From Panopea generosa (taxonomy: Eukaryota; Mollusca; Bivalvia; Adapedonta; Hiatellidae), in contig CM055897.1 of assembly GCA_029582155.1 (NCBI GenBank), positions 8,326,507 to 8,390,506 on the forward strand: a stretch of 64,000 nucleotides of DNA, read 5' to 3'. Positions 22,611 through 33,862 of this stretch are shown in pieces. The stretch's first letter is position 1. The number at the start of each line of letters is the position of its first letter. The notes under the pieces are model-generated. The model saw only the letters and a program-made list of their open reading frames with translations, was not told the DNA's origin and did no database searches. The position numbers and the translations under genes were made by a program.

Positions 22611-22809
22611 CTATAAACCAAACACGCTATTGTGAAACTACGTCATTCTTTTTATAGTTAAGACTTGTCCATCGCATGTAACATATTAATATTCAATTTA
22701 TTGTATTGAATAACGTATGTAACAGATAAGCGTGCTGTCATCCCTAATACGGTAGGTTCCTTCGAAAAATAGAATGACGTAGTTTCAAAATAGCGTATTG
22801 GGTTTATAG
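22611..22809. mobile_element. MITE with about 40-bp inverted ends
   Basis: The left end, 'ctataaacc' then 'aaactacgtcattct', and right end, 'agaatgacgtagttt' then 'ggtttatag', are inverted over roughly 40 bp with few mismatches. The interior is AT-rich and non-coding. Confidence 0.8.
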
Positions 22810-24839
22810 ATTTGGGATTGTATATGGGGTGTTTGGTGTAAAGTTAAGGTCATTATTCATAAAATATAAAAATCCGGTATTAGTATGAGACACTGTTCAG
22901 CTGATTGAAAATGTTACGTTTATACAGATGTTTCGTGCTATATACTGGAACAAAATGCGTAAAGTATAAATATTATTTGTGGGACCTACCGCAACCGGTT
23001 GACATGACAAGACAGAGATCAGTTCAAATTTTTTTTAATAAAACAACATCATAAAATTGAACAGAAATCCGTGTCCATTCAAACTTTATAGCATTATTAG
23101 TTAATATTAACCTTTACATTGATTGGAAGCAGAGCAAAGCTCTGACTTCCATAGCTGTCGTGCAGCCCTAGCAATCTGTTATAAAGGTAAAGTATGACAG
23201 GAACTGCCATATTCATCCGAGCGTAAAGTAGTTAACAAGTTTTAAAACGCATTTGTCGTAACAGAGGACGTATCGTACAACAAAAGATTCAAAGTTTTTT
23301 AATTTATTGCGGATTTTTTCTGTATAACAATTCAAAGAAACGATACGGGAACATACAATTTCCATGGACATGCGGAATAATACGTTAATCTCGCTGGCAC
23401 TAAAAAAACGCTGCGCATTTACTACTTTGCTTAGTGACGTCATCTGGTGGTGGTGGGGTTCGGGGGGGGGGGGGGGGGGGGGGTTGGGGCTGTAATCTCT
23501 AACACCATTCGATTGTTATCAGGGTAATCATTAACTGGATGAAATATTAACATGTTTTCGATATAATAACTCGTAGTTTGAGTAAATAGTGATTGTAAGT
23601 GTAATTTCATTCACTACGGAATGTCCTCTTTTGATTTTGACAGTAAATAAAGAAATTAGGTTCGGGGCTATTTTTGTTGTTGAAAAAAAACGCGCCAATC
23701 TGTCATCTGATGCAAGCAGTGTTTAGATGTTGATGAACAGATCCACCGCTCAAAGTAATTGATTTAAATATACATTCATAATTTTATATAATTATATATT
23801 TACCCTTATCATATACTGTCGTATTGCCACTCAATTTTTTCTGCGAATTAGTTTATCCAAACATATTTAACCGTTTATTAGGTCATCCGACCGTTAAGTT
23901 TGTTGTGATTAGAACTGTGTTGTATTGTTTAGATTGATTAAATCTAGGTCACGCAAAACCGTTAATAATGCTATTAATTGATAATCTATATTGTTGATTG
24001 AAAGCTATATGAGAATCGAATCTAACTAAAGTCAATATACACCTAAATCTATAAGTAGGTCATGTTTGTTTTGTTCTGTACAAAGAGTAATTGATATGTG
24101 TCGTATATTCTCGGAGAATCAGGAACATTTTGTGCTGAATGCGTTTCGTAATCCGTAAATCTATGGTGTACGTTCAAATTGACCTAAGGTGTGAATGTGT
24201 TAATTTATGGCAATATATGGCCTTATTTTATACAATTTAGGTCCAAAATTATTGCTTGATTCATATTTCATACTTCGACCATTTTCAATATAATTCCCCA
24301 CAGGTCAGTAAAGAATAAATTGAAGAAAAACAATCGATATTTGTTACTTTTAGGTGATAGTTTCTGTAAAACTGGTAGTTTGATACTGCACAGTACTTTT
24401 AAACATTACTCAGACATTATCTCATCTTATAGTATGAGCAATTCGTTATAACCGGAAGTGACCCTCTATCCCCCGAAAAGGTAGAGTCGATAAACAAAAC
24501 ATGCAGGCATTGTAAGATTGCATTCGAAATTCGCAGAATGCTAGACAGATAATTTCCTCTATAATTTGACTATGAACAAACCATAATTTTCAATTTGAAC
24601 ATTGATTTTGTGAGTATTAAATAAAAAGAGATTAGTTAACACCGGCGACACTGTATTGAACTGGAGATATTAAAATTGACTGGAGTTGTAGCACAAAATA
24701 TATGATTGCCAGACTGAAGATGATTCATGGAAAAACAAAATCTGGAGTTCGAAGTTGAAACATAATGTTTATCTGGAGCTGAATCGTTGAAATTCTTGCT
24801 TGAGGAGTTAAGAGTTCAGATGACTCATTTGAATTGTAT
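22810..24839. other. Intergenic with a 22-base G run
   Basis: The G homopolymer at 23462-23483 sits in a GGTGGTGGTGGGG context. No supportable gene. The minus-strand open frame 23213-23443 shows no domain. Confidence 0.6.
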
Positions 24840-24975
24840 ACTGGTCATACCTAATACCGAAAATCTAAATTTTTTCAAGCATATAAAGAATGGCGTCAAT
24901 AATAAACGGTAATAAGGTTACTCAAGTATGCTGAGTAATAAACATTTTCATAAAGAATGTCAATAATCATACGCG
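24840..24975. mobile_element. Partial copy of the 4200-4397 MITE
   Basis: The left terminus 'tactggtcatacctaata' and the internal 'gcgtcaataataaacggtaa' and 'tgctgagtaataaac' match the MITE at 4200. The right terminus is missing. Confidence 0.6.
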
Positions 24976-26431
24976 CCAATTGTTTCACAGTGCTTCTTAT
25001 AATATATTTTTAAAAATTACCTTAGATAAGACTCCATTGGCTCTGTCCCTAAGACCTTGGGAGGATGGGGGTGGAAGGTAGCTATCCTAAAGTTTGAGTA
25101 AGGTAGTAGTCAGGTGAATTTTCTCATATAACTGGCTATAAATCGATGCATGAGGTACGGCGTGTTCATGGACGGCAACAGGGCTAAATGAGTTTGCCAC
25201 TATAACCTTCATTCGAAACAATCGGTTGCCAAGCAATATTTGGCATTTTGACTGCGTAATAGGGCCAAAGGTCACCACAAGTAAGAATTTTAACTGGATG
25301 AGATAATACCAAAATATTCTCATTTAAGATATCCGATGACTGTTTTAACCATCATTATTGGTTCATTTTAAATTACCAATGGCATGTATATAAAATAATA
25401 ACATGCATTATATATTGAGGTCAAAGGTCAACGATTGAAATATTGAAGAAATTGCTCAAAATATGACATAATATTAAATTGTTTTAGCCTTACACAAGGC
25501 GACTTATAAGGGTCTTGTGAAACATGTGTATAATGTCATTATACAAACTTAAGCACAACATTTTCTGTTGTTATGGTGATAATACCAGGTATACATCAAG
25601 CTTGACGGACTTAAAAGGCCAAAGGTCACCAAATAGTATCATGCGCAAAATATTAAGCTGGAACTGTTATATATGAAATAACAATATTTATATTTAAGAT
25701 GTTTGTTATATGTTTTACCAACAGAACTGATTCAATTTATTTATATCTTTAAATATGCTTAAAATGATATGTATCATTCATCAAGCTCATTGGGTCAAAT
25801 GCCATCTAGCAAAATATGGAGGAGGGATCTTTTTCTAATTATTATCCATATTCTTTTATTATTTTTTAGCTTTATTAAAGGATATTAACCAAAATAATGT
25901 GAAAAGTTTGTCAAATGTCATCATACACACAACGATTTACTGTATATTTTGTTATTTATGGGTATATCAATATATTATACATAGTTGGAATGAACTTGAC
26001 CTGACATGTCTTTATTACGTATTTTGTGCAAAATGCAGCTGCATGTAATTTAATAGATGTGCTGTATGTAGCAAAATATATAGAGGTAATGCTTCTACAC
26101 ATGTAGGGGATATTAAGACAATAAATATGACATAAGGTTTGTCCAATGGCATTATAGTTGGCTATTACAATAACAATTAAGCTTTACCTCTAAATGCCTA
26201 GAACATTGAATGTCCTTGTTCTCGAAATATTTGTATAGTCAGGTTGGTAGCAATATGATTTGTGGTGTAAAAATCTCATATCTAACATTGAGTCTGATTT
26301 GTTTTGAGATCGTAAAATGTGATTGTTAATCAATATATCATAAGTATAAATTATAATTTAAAATGGGCTATGTCAATGTGACCATTCTAGCTAACAAAAC
26401 ACTAAATTACTTGATGCAGAATGCAGTCATA
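24976..26431. other. Intergenic with diverged 'ccaaaggtcac' repeats
   Basis: 'gggccaaaggtcacca' at about 25260, 'gaggtcaaaggtcaacg' at about 25419 and 'ggccaaaggtcaccaaat' at about 25617 indicate an old tandem repeat of about 170-200 bp, distantly like the array at 44320-45905. No gene is seen. Confidence 0.5.
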
Positions 26432-26495
<64 letters not shown>

Positions 26496-26496
26496 T
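26432..26496 (+). repeat. (GCGT)n microsatellite
   Basis: About 16 pure GCGT units directly before module B of the dispersed repeat. Confidence 0.97.
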
Positions 26497-27080
26497 ATGG
26501 AGAGATAATTATTTGTGAATAACCAAGACATAAATGTACGGACCAGACCACGGCAAGTGCGCCTAGCTATAATGCAAACCATAAAAATAATATCATGGCG
26601 TCTGCCAAACCAATAAATTTGGTACATGACTTATATACTAAGAAATTATATGCAACACATCTGGACACGCTGGACAAATTTACATAGCGTTATATGAATA
26701 GAATCCAATTAAGGATTCATGACTACTCACATTCTATATAAAGGACAGATTTGTAAACCTATTGGATCATATAGATACAGTGAATTAATAAATATTTAAT
26801 TTCATAAAGGGAGATAATTAAATTCACAACAACGTAATTTACAGTTTTTGGGATATTTTCAGATGCATTATATATATATATGGAGATAATTATTTGTGAA
26901 TAACCTAGACATAAATGTACAGACCAGACTACGGCGAGTGCGCCTACCTACAATGACAACCATAGATACAATATCATGGCCTCTGCCAAACCAATTTATT
27001 TGATGTCGACCATGACTTATATACTTTGAAATTATATGCAACACATCTGGATAGGCTGGACAAATTTACATACTCATATA
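26497..27080 (+). mobile_element. Dispersed modular repeat, second locus (B-C-A-B)
   Basis: Same modules and order as 9115-9770: B 'gagataattatttgtgaat', C 'aaggattcatgactactcac', A 'agggagataattaaattcac', then a TA microsatellite and B again. The two loci are about 17 kb apart in the same orientation. Confidence 0.75.
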
Positions 27081-27594
27081 AAGCTATCAGTTCATGTATG
27101 TAAAAAGCTTGTCTCTCCGCCTGCCTCCATTGTTGGTGGTTACGTTCCCATACCACACATGGCACCTTGGCAATATACAGGTTATAGGTTATATGATTTT
27201 AAAATTAAAACATCGGAACTACGGAATAACCGGACTACTCAACCCTTACTCTTTTACTGCGGTATAATACATATCAATAATATAATAGTCTAGATCATAA
27301 ATGCCATGCCGAACTGAGTTGAAATAACCAGCAATCTAGATTTTATTATGGAACGGGCTGCACTCCGATCGATTGTTGGTAAGGGCTCGTGTATCTGCAG
27401 TAGACTGTGTATTGAATTTGAATCAGCAATATCACATGACGACGTAACAAATGGTTAATATTCATATTTGATTGGATTCATTCATCATTTATTGAAATCC
27501 AGTTATCTCCAACATTACGCCAGTCTATCTTATTCAGTTGCATGAAGTTAAATAATATGAACACCCGATGAATAGTGTTTGTATGAAGTCCGAC
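27081..27594. other. Intergenic, nothing recognised
   Basis: No supportable gene or repeat terminus. Confidence 0.45.
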
Positions 27595-27860
27595 ACTTTT
27601 AAGCTCGCCGGGACGAAGTCCAAGGAGAGCTATTGCCATGACCCCGGCGTCGTCGTCGGTGTCGTTGTCGGCGTCGTCGTCGTCTGTAGACACCCAGGTT
27701 AAACTTTTGCGTTTAAGTTTAAGATATATATGCAACCACTCATTGGATGTGAATGAAACTTCGCATGTATGTTCACCATCATCAATAGAACACACAGATA
27801 CAAAAACCGTAACTCTGGATTGCATTTTGGCACAGTTATGGCCCTTTTTGGACTAAGACA
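27595..27860 (+). repeat. GTC-rich dispersed bivalve repeat
   Basis: 'ggagagctattgccatgac', then '(gtcgtc)n'-like sequence, 'cacccaggttaaacttttgc' and 'gcacagttatggccctttt'. I recognise this block order from a common repeat of bivalve genomes. The Asp-rich minus-strand frame (27478-27825) is its shadow. Confidence 0.6.
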
Positions 27861-28109
27861 CCAAGGGGCGAGCTTTGTTGTCTTCTTTTGTTCAGTACTT
27901 AACGGCGATAAGTTTAAACATATTGTATTGCCATTATGTAAACATTTATACAGCAAACGGGCAGAACCACAAGTTTTCAGACATTAAGATTCGATTTTTC
28001 GCTTAACATATTATATACAGTAATTGACTAGACGCGGGCTGTCACTCAACGGTCGCTATTGGTTACTACGTCGTCATTTTCCTTAGACAAGCTAACAAAG
28101 TCTTAGTAA

Positions 28110-28745
28110 ACACTGCATTGTGTTTACGTGGACAAACAATGACACGATGCCAGTGGGTGGAGCGATCGTCTCAAATCCGGGACCTTTCGATTACAGGACG
28201 AATGCTCTACCGACTGGACTAGCCGAACTGCTGAAATATTTATCCTCTTACAGGTTATGCACATACTGGCCTATTCTCCTGGGCAAATTGGAGTTTGTTC
28301 CCGAATTTTCATAGAGATCAGATACTCATGTGAATGTTTCTCGGAATATGTATAAGTCACAGACAAACGTTGGGCGTCAATGCAACAGGACGAGAAAAAT
28401 ATGCCGCTAGTCCTGGACTCGAACCTGGGCCTTTCGTTGACAGGGCGAATGCTCCACCGAATGTGTCACATATTTTTCTCCTTATCGGGTACTTTCAAAC
28501 TGTGACATGTTCCCCATCATTTTTGAAACTCGCCCCGAATTTCCATATAGATCATAGAGAACCAGTATGACTGCGTTTCGAATATATACAAGTCAGAGCC
28601 CCACGTTGAAGGCCAATGTAACAGGACAAGAAAAGTATGCAGCCGCAACTCGAACCCTCTTACAGGGCGAATGCTTTACAGACCGAGCTGGCCTGCTGAC
28701 ATACAGTTCTCGCCTTACAGGCTACGTACAAACTGCGCCATTGCG
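28110..28745 (-). repeat. Three tandem tRNA-like units of about 230 bp
   Basis: Each unit has a tRNA-like block on the minus strand (for example 'tcgaacctgggcc' then 'acagggcgaatgctccacc' on plus). It is followed by 'ctc.ttac.ggttatgcacatac'-type and 'cgaattt.catagagatca' sequence and 'gcgtc.aatg.aacagga'. Blocks start near 28150, 28410 and 28640. This is a SINE-like sequence repeated head to tail, not three tRNA genes, because the T-arm and acceptor pairings do not close. Confidence 0.6.
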
Positions 28746-29394
28746 ATAAATACATTGACATAAAATTAAATAAAATCTGAGAACCCACCATTAGAAGGAC
28801 TCTTATTCCAATTCTGAACATTGGCATAGATATTGGATACAAATTAAACTCAAAAACATCGTTTCATATCCAATATGTGTGTCCTTAGGCAAAACAACAG
28901 CATCGAGTTAGAGTGACGGGTACCGAATGTTTAACAGCCTGGCGTCTGACGCCATTAGCGTTCGGGGAGTAAATTTGTACAACATAAAGGTGTCTATTAA
29001 GTCCACTGTGGTTGGCCCTTTCAAAAGCGATGGCAATATAATTAACAAACACTTTACATTTTATAATCAAGTAGCCTTAATAATCATTATGTTAGATTGT
29101 TAACATACTAAAGGACAAAAACCCTTCCATGTGGAACACTGACTTTTACGTGCATTAACGACGAACAATTAGAAGTTATGACAACCTTTTTTTCTTTTTT
29201 TTTCATTATTGAGATAATTGTCTAGCCATATAATATAAAACACGTCTATAAGTATCATTTTCCTCAATTCAACAAAAGCAAACCATGATACCATACTCTA
29301 TCAATTGTTATTTCACAAAATACTATACAAAATACTGATTGCAGACAAATAATTGGCAAACACTTTTTCCGACAACTCGGCAACGATACTGGTC
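28746..29394. other. Intergenic, nothing recognised
   Basis: No supportable gene. Confidence 0.45.
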
Positions 29395-29600
29395 TATAAA
29401 GGTCTCATTACACAGAATTTTGCTCTATGTTTTATATGAAATAAGTCTAGGGTTTCCATATAGACAAGGTTTTAAAGTATTTTTTCCAAAGCAGGAATGT
29501 TTCCGCTTATGGAAATGAAAAATAACCAGCTTGTTTTTGTTTTTTTTTTTTTTTTTTTAAAACTATGCGGTGACACCCCTAAACCCATAGTTGTCGTCTC
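29395..29600 (-). repeat. Dispersed repeat (with 10200-10400)
   Basis: 'aggtctcattacacag', 'gtctagggtttccatat', 'aagcaggaatgt', a 20-base T-run and 'gcggtgacacccct' are in the same order as at 10200-10400. Confidence 0.65.
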
Positions 29601-30619
29601 ACTTACAAATTACCTCTCTTAAGTGATTACTGCGCCCAAGATTTTAGAGATGTGTAAAGCGGTTGGGCATTCTTTTTGTTGAAAATGCTTAAATAGTCAT
29701 ATTTATTTCGATATATGAGAATATTGGGACATTTTCATGAGTTATAGCAAGTTTGGCTGACATTGGTTACTGTTTGATGAAGACATAACAGTTTAAAGAT
29801 GCGTAGTGATACACTGCAACAAATGGGCAGACTTGTCAAAAATAAAAGCGTGTCATCAAACCATTGAAATTGTAAAAAAAAGTCTGGTAAGTCCTATGTT
29901 TTACCTGCATATTTGGACTAACAGATTATATATATTGTAGCGCATTTTTTGTGTTACCGCCACTAGAAAAGGGACGTAAATGTGTAGTGAAACGCGTATA
30001 CTTAGAATGCATCTGCATTTTTCTTTCTTAAAAATACGGGTTACATGAGCAATTTTCCAAGAGTCCTTGAATTGACTTTCGGTTATAGAACAATTAAAAA
30101 GTAACCTTAGATATTTTGAGATAGTTTTAATAAAGTTCTCCCTTTTTATTTAGCACTTTGCGACTTGTAAATAATGTTTCAAGGGCCACTTGCTTTTCGT
30201 ATTGTATGTGCCAACTTAATTTAATCTTCTTCCGTTTCTGTTATTCTGTAATAAATAAGTTTATTTTAAAGTAAGAAGAGGAAGATTGTGTAAATAATGG
30301 TTAGGCATCATGCAATAAGAGCATTTCATATAAAGGAAACTAATCAAATAAGACAGCTATGGCGTTCCATATATACTAGCTTCTATTAAATCAATTGCTA
30401 GTTTGGCAAAAGCCTGTATTTTATGTGCCGTTACCGATCTTTTTCCATAGCTATTAGCACGATGGTAATTTCATTCTTACACCTTTAATTATTGGTAAAG
30501 GTATTTTTTAAGTTATAACTTCACTTACAAAAGTATGGTGTATTTATAATCTTTACAATCAATTTTCAACATAGTACACAAAATATAAAAAGTACTTAAT
30601 ACAATGGAGAATATACATA
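29601..30619. other. Intergenic with an inverted partner of 39480-39600
   Basis: 29770-29880 contains 'tgtttgatgaagacataaca', 'gatgcgtagtgatac' and 'aaatgggcaga'. These occur in reverse complement at 39480-39600. Otherwise AT-rich with no gene. Confidence 0.55.
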
Positions 30620-32345
30620 GCAATAAGGAATGTACGTACTATACTGGCAAATGCACATCTGCCAACTTATAATTATAATAAAGCGTGTACATATTATGAT
30701 AAAGAATGCACATACTATTACAAAGAATGTACATAATATAATAAACTTGCTACATAATATAATAAAGAATGTACATAATATGTTAAACTTGCCTTGTAAT
30801 ATAGTAAATGAGACACATGATATAATAAACTGGCTACATGATATAATAAACTGGCCACATAATATAGTAAAGGATGCACATAATATAATAAACTGGCCAC
30901 ATGATATAATAAAGAATACACATAATATGTTAAACTTACCACATAATATAGTAAATGAGACACAATATATAATAAACTGGCCACATGATATAATAAACTT
31001 GCCACATACTATAATAAACTGGCCACATGATATAATAGATCGGCCACATAATATAATAAACTGGCCACATGATATAATAAACTTGCCACATAATATAGTA
31101 AAGGATGCACATAATATAATAAACTGGCCACATGATATAATAAATTGGCCACATACTATAATAAACTGGCCACATGATATAATAAACTTGGCACATAATA
31201 TAATAGAAGATGTACATAATATAATAAAGTAGGCACATAATATAATGAATTGACCACATGCTATAATAAACTGGCCACATGATATAATAAACTGGCCACA
31301 TAATATAATAAAAGATGTACGTAATATAATAAAGTAGGCACATAATATAATGAATTGACCACATAATATTATAAACTGGCCACATGGTATAATAAAATGG
31401 CCACATACTATAATTAACTGGTCACATGATATAATAAAATAGGAACATGGTATAATAAACTGGCCACAAAATATAATAAACTGGCCACATGGTATAATAA
31501 ACTGGCCACATGGTATGATAAATTGGCCACATACTATAATAAAATGGCCACATGATATAATTAACTGGCCACATGATATATTAAAAGATGTACGTAATAT
31601 AATAAAGTAGGCACATAATGTAATGAATTGACCACATAATATAATAAACTTCCCACATGGTATAATAAATTGGCCTCATGGTATATTAAATTGGCCACAT
31701 GATATAATAAACTTGGTACAAGGCATAATAAACTGGCCACATAATATAATAAACTGGCCATATGGTATAATAAACTTGTCACATGGTATAATAAATTTGC
31801 CACATAATATAATAAACTGGCCACATGGTATAATAAACTGGCCACGTAATATAATAAATTGGTCACATGGTATAATAAACTGGCCACATGGTATAATAAA
31901 CGTGTCACATGGTATAATAAATTTGCCACATAATATAACAAACTGGTCACATGGTATAATAAACTGGCCACATAATATAATAAACTGGCCACATGGTATA
32001 ATAAACTGGCCACATGGTATATTAAATTGGCCACATTATGTAATAAACTGACCACATGGTATAATAAACTGGCCACAACATATAATAAACTTGGCACATG
32101 ATATAATAAACTATAAACTTGCCACATAATATAATAAACTTGCCACATGATATAATAAACTTGCCACATAATATAATAAAGGCGGCACATAATATAATAA
32201 ACTTGCCACATAATATAATAAACTTGCCACATAATATAATAAACTTGCCACATGATATAACAAACTTGCCACATAGTATAATAAAGGAGGCACATAATAT
32301 AATAAAGAATGCTCATGATGTGATAAGGTATGTACATAATATAAG
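30620..32345. repeat. 21-bp tandem array, about 80 units
   Basis: The unit resembles 'ccacatgatataataaactgg'. The ends are degenerate (30620-30800 and 32280-32345). Because 21 is a multiple of three, several hundred bases are open on both strands (repeats of NWPHDII on plus, YYIMWPV on minus). I find no start context or splice logic for these. At about 80% A+T it is a candidate DNA-unwinding or matrix-associated sequence, which is inference only. Confidence 0.97.
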
Positions 32346-32944
32346 CACAGTGAACCTAAGACGACATTAAGACAGTGCTGGCGTTTCATGTAGAGAGTAC
32401 ACATACGTGCACGTATCAACTCCAGTGTGACTGAACTTGTCAGTGGTAAGTGTAAATCCTTGTTCTCTGTTTTCCCTTACGAATACCTGAACATCAACAT
32501 TGCATGTCCGTCAAAACATTCACCGGTGTTTCAGTCGAGCGGGAAAACACATACAAACAACAATGTACTGTCAATACATAATTAGTGTTCTCTCATGGAA
32601 GACAATACATTTTAGTAAGATAATAAACGTATTAATTAGTACATCTAAACATTCGTTGACAACTAGAATATTTACGTGCTTAAGTTCGTTATTATATTAT
32701 TCATTTGGAGAGAACTTGGCAAGTGTCTTTGATGTAGTAGTAACATATCCAGTGTACAATGTAACCATTAAAATACCAGTATACTATCAAACATGGTTAC
32801 AAAGGATATTTGTATCATAACTACAATCTCTCATTGTCCGTGTTGTCCGTACACAGACATTTTTAACAGTTCAGGTTTTGTTCAGATACACGTCGAGGGA
32901 GAAACAATTAAAGTGATGTATATCTATAAAGGATTTATATGTGT
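32346..32944. other. Spacer between the 21-bp and 32-bp arrays
   Basis: Holds a plus-strand open frame at 32500-32820 with no recognisable domain and no splice context. I do not call it a gene. Confidence 0.5.
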
Positions 32945-33297
32945 ATTGCATCGTCTAAAATAATCGTAGCGATGGGATGGCATCGTCTAAAATAATCGTA
33001 GCGGTGGGATGGCATCGTCTAAAATAATCGTAGCGGCGGGATGGCATCGTCTAAAATAATCGTAGCGGCGGGATGGCATCGTCTAAAATAATCGTAGCGA
33101 TGGGATGGCATCGTCTGAAATAATCGTAGCGGTGGGATGGCATCGTCTAAAATTATCGCAGCTGTAGGATGGCATCGTCTAAAATAATCGCAGCGGTGGG
33201 AAGGCATCGTCTAAAATAATCTTAGCGCTGGGATGGCATCGTCTAAAATAATCGTAGCGCTGGGATGGCATCGTCTAAAATAATCGCAGCGATGGGA
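32945..33297. repeat. 32-bp tandem array, 11 units
   Basis: Units of 'gggatggcatcgtctaaaat' plus 'aatcgtagcg', repeated head to tail without spacers and almost identical. The absence of unique spacers excludes a CRISPR array. Confidence 0.97.
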
Positions 33298-33619
33298 TGC
33301 AGAGTAACGTTCTGCTACCGGTCGTATCATACGGGCTATTTGGGGTTCAATAATAAGTCATTAGGCTGGTCAGCCAAGTGTCAGTACACTGTGTTGTCAT
33401 TAGCTCTACTCTTTGCTAGAGGAACAAACGTGTATCATATTTTGATATTGTTTTCCTAGTAAACTTTAGGTTTCCTCCACCAGAGAGACTTGAGCTAGCA
33501 ACAACAAGCCTCTGTTTTAGTGCCCTAAATTATAACGAGGGAACAGGCCAATGAAGGCAAGAAACGATATCAGTCATGTTATTGTTTATATTAACATTTT
33601 TATTAAAAAGTGTAACAAC
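33298..33619. other. Intergenic, nothing recognised
   Basis: Contains 'aggtttcctccaccaga' near 33470, a piece of the family 2 SINE tail. No gene. Confidence 0.5.
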
Positions 33620-33862
33620 TTAACCCTTTAATCCATAGATACGCGTTTTCCCGCACCAATCACAGAAGGCCTTTGAAAACAGTGCAGGAAGAGTTCAGAT
33701 TGCTCATAACGAGCAATCTGAACACTTCCTGAGCTGTTTTCTACTCTCTCAGTTAATATAAACATAATTCACTAAATAATTCAAAAGCCTTCTATATTAG
33801 AGGTGTCCAAAGGCGTCTATATTAGAGGTGTCCAAAAGCGTCTATATGGAGTAAAGGGTTAA
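33620..33862. mobile_element. piggyBac-type MITE with internal hairpin
   Basis: TTAA flanks both ends (33620 and 33859). The ends are TTAA|CCCTTTAATCCATAG and CTATATGGAGTAAAGGG|TTAA, extending inward over 'acgcgtttt' and 'aaaagcgt'. A TTAA target and CCC...GGG termini are the piggyBac signature. Inside, 33685-33731 folds into a hairpin with a stem of about 21 bp ('gttcagattgctc' against 'gagcaatctgaac'). A 'gtctatattagaggtgtcca' unit is duplicated near the right end. No coding capacity. Confidence 0.85.

Noticed and set aside
27478..27956. Overlapping frames near the GTC-rich block
   Set aside because: They are shadows of the dispersed GTC repeat. The Asp-rich run comes from the microsatellite.
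32500..32820. 106-codon open frame between arrays
   Set aside because: No domain, no splice context and AT-rich random composition.
32945..33297. CRISPR-like direct repeats
   Set aside because: The units are contiguous with no unique spacers, and the window is eukaryotic.
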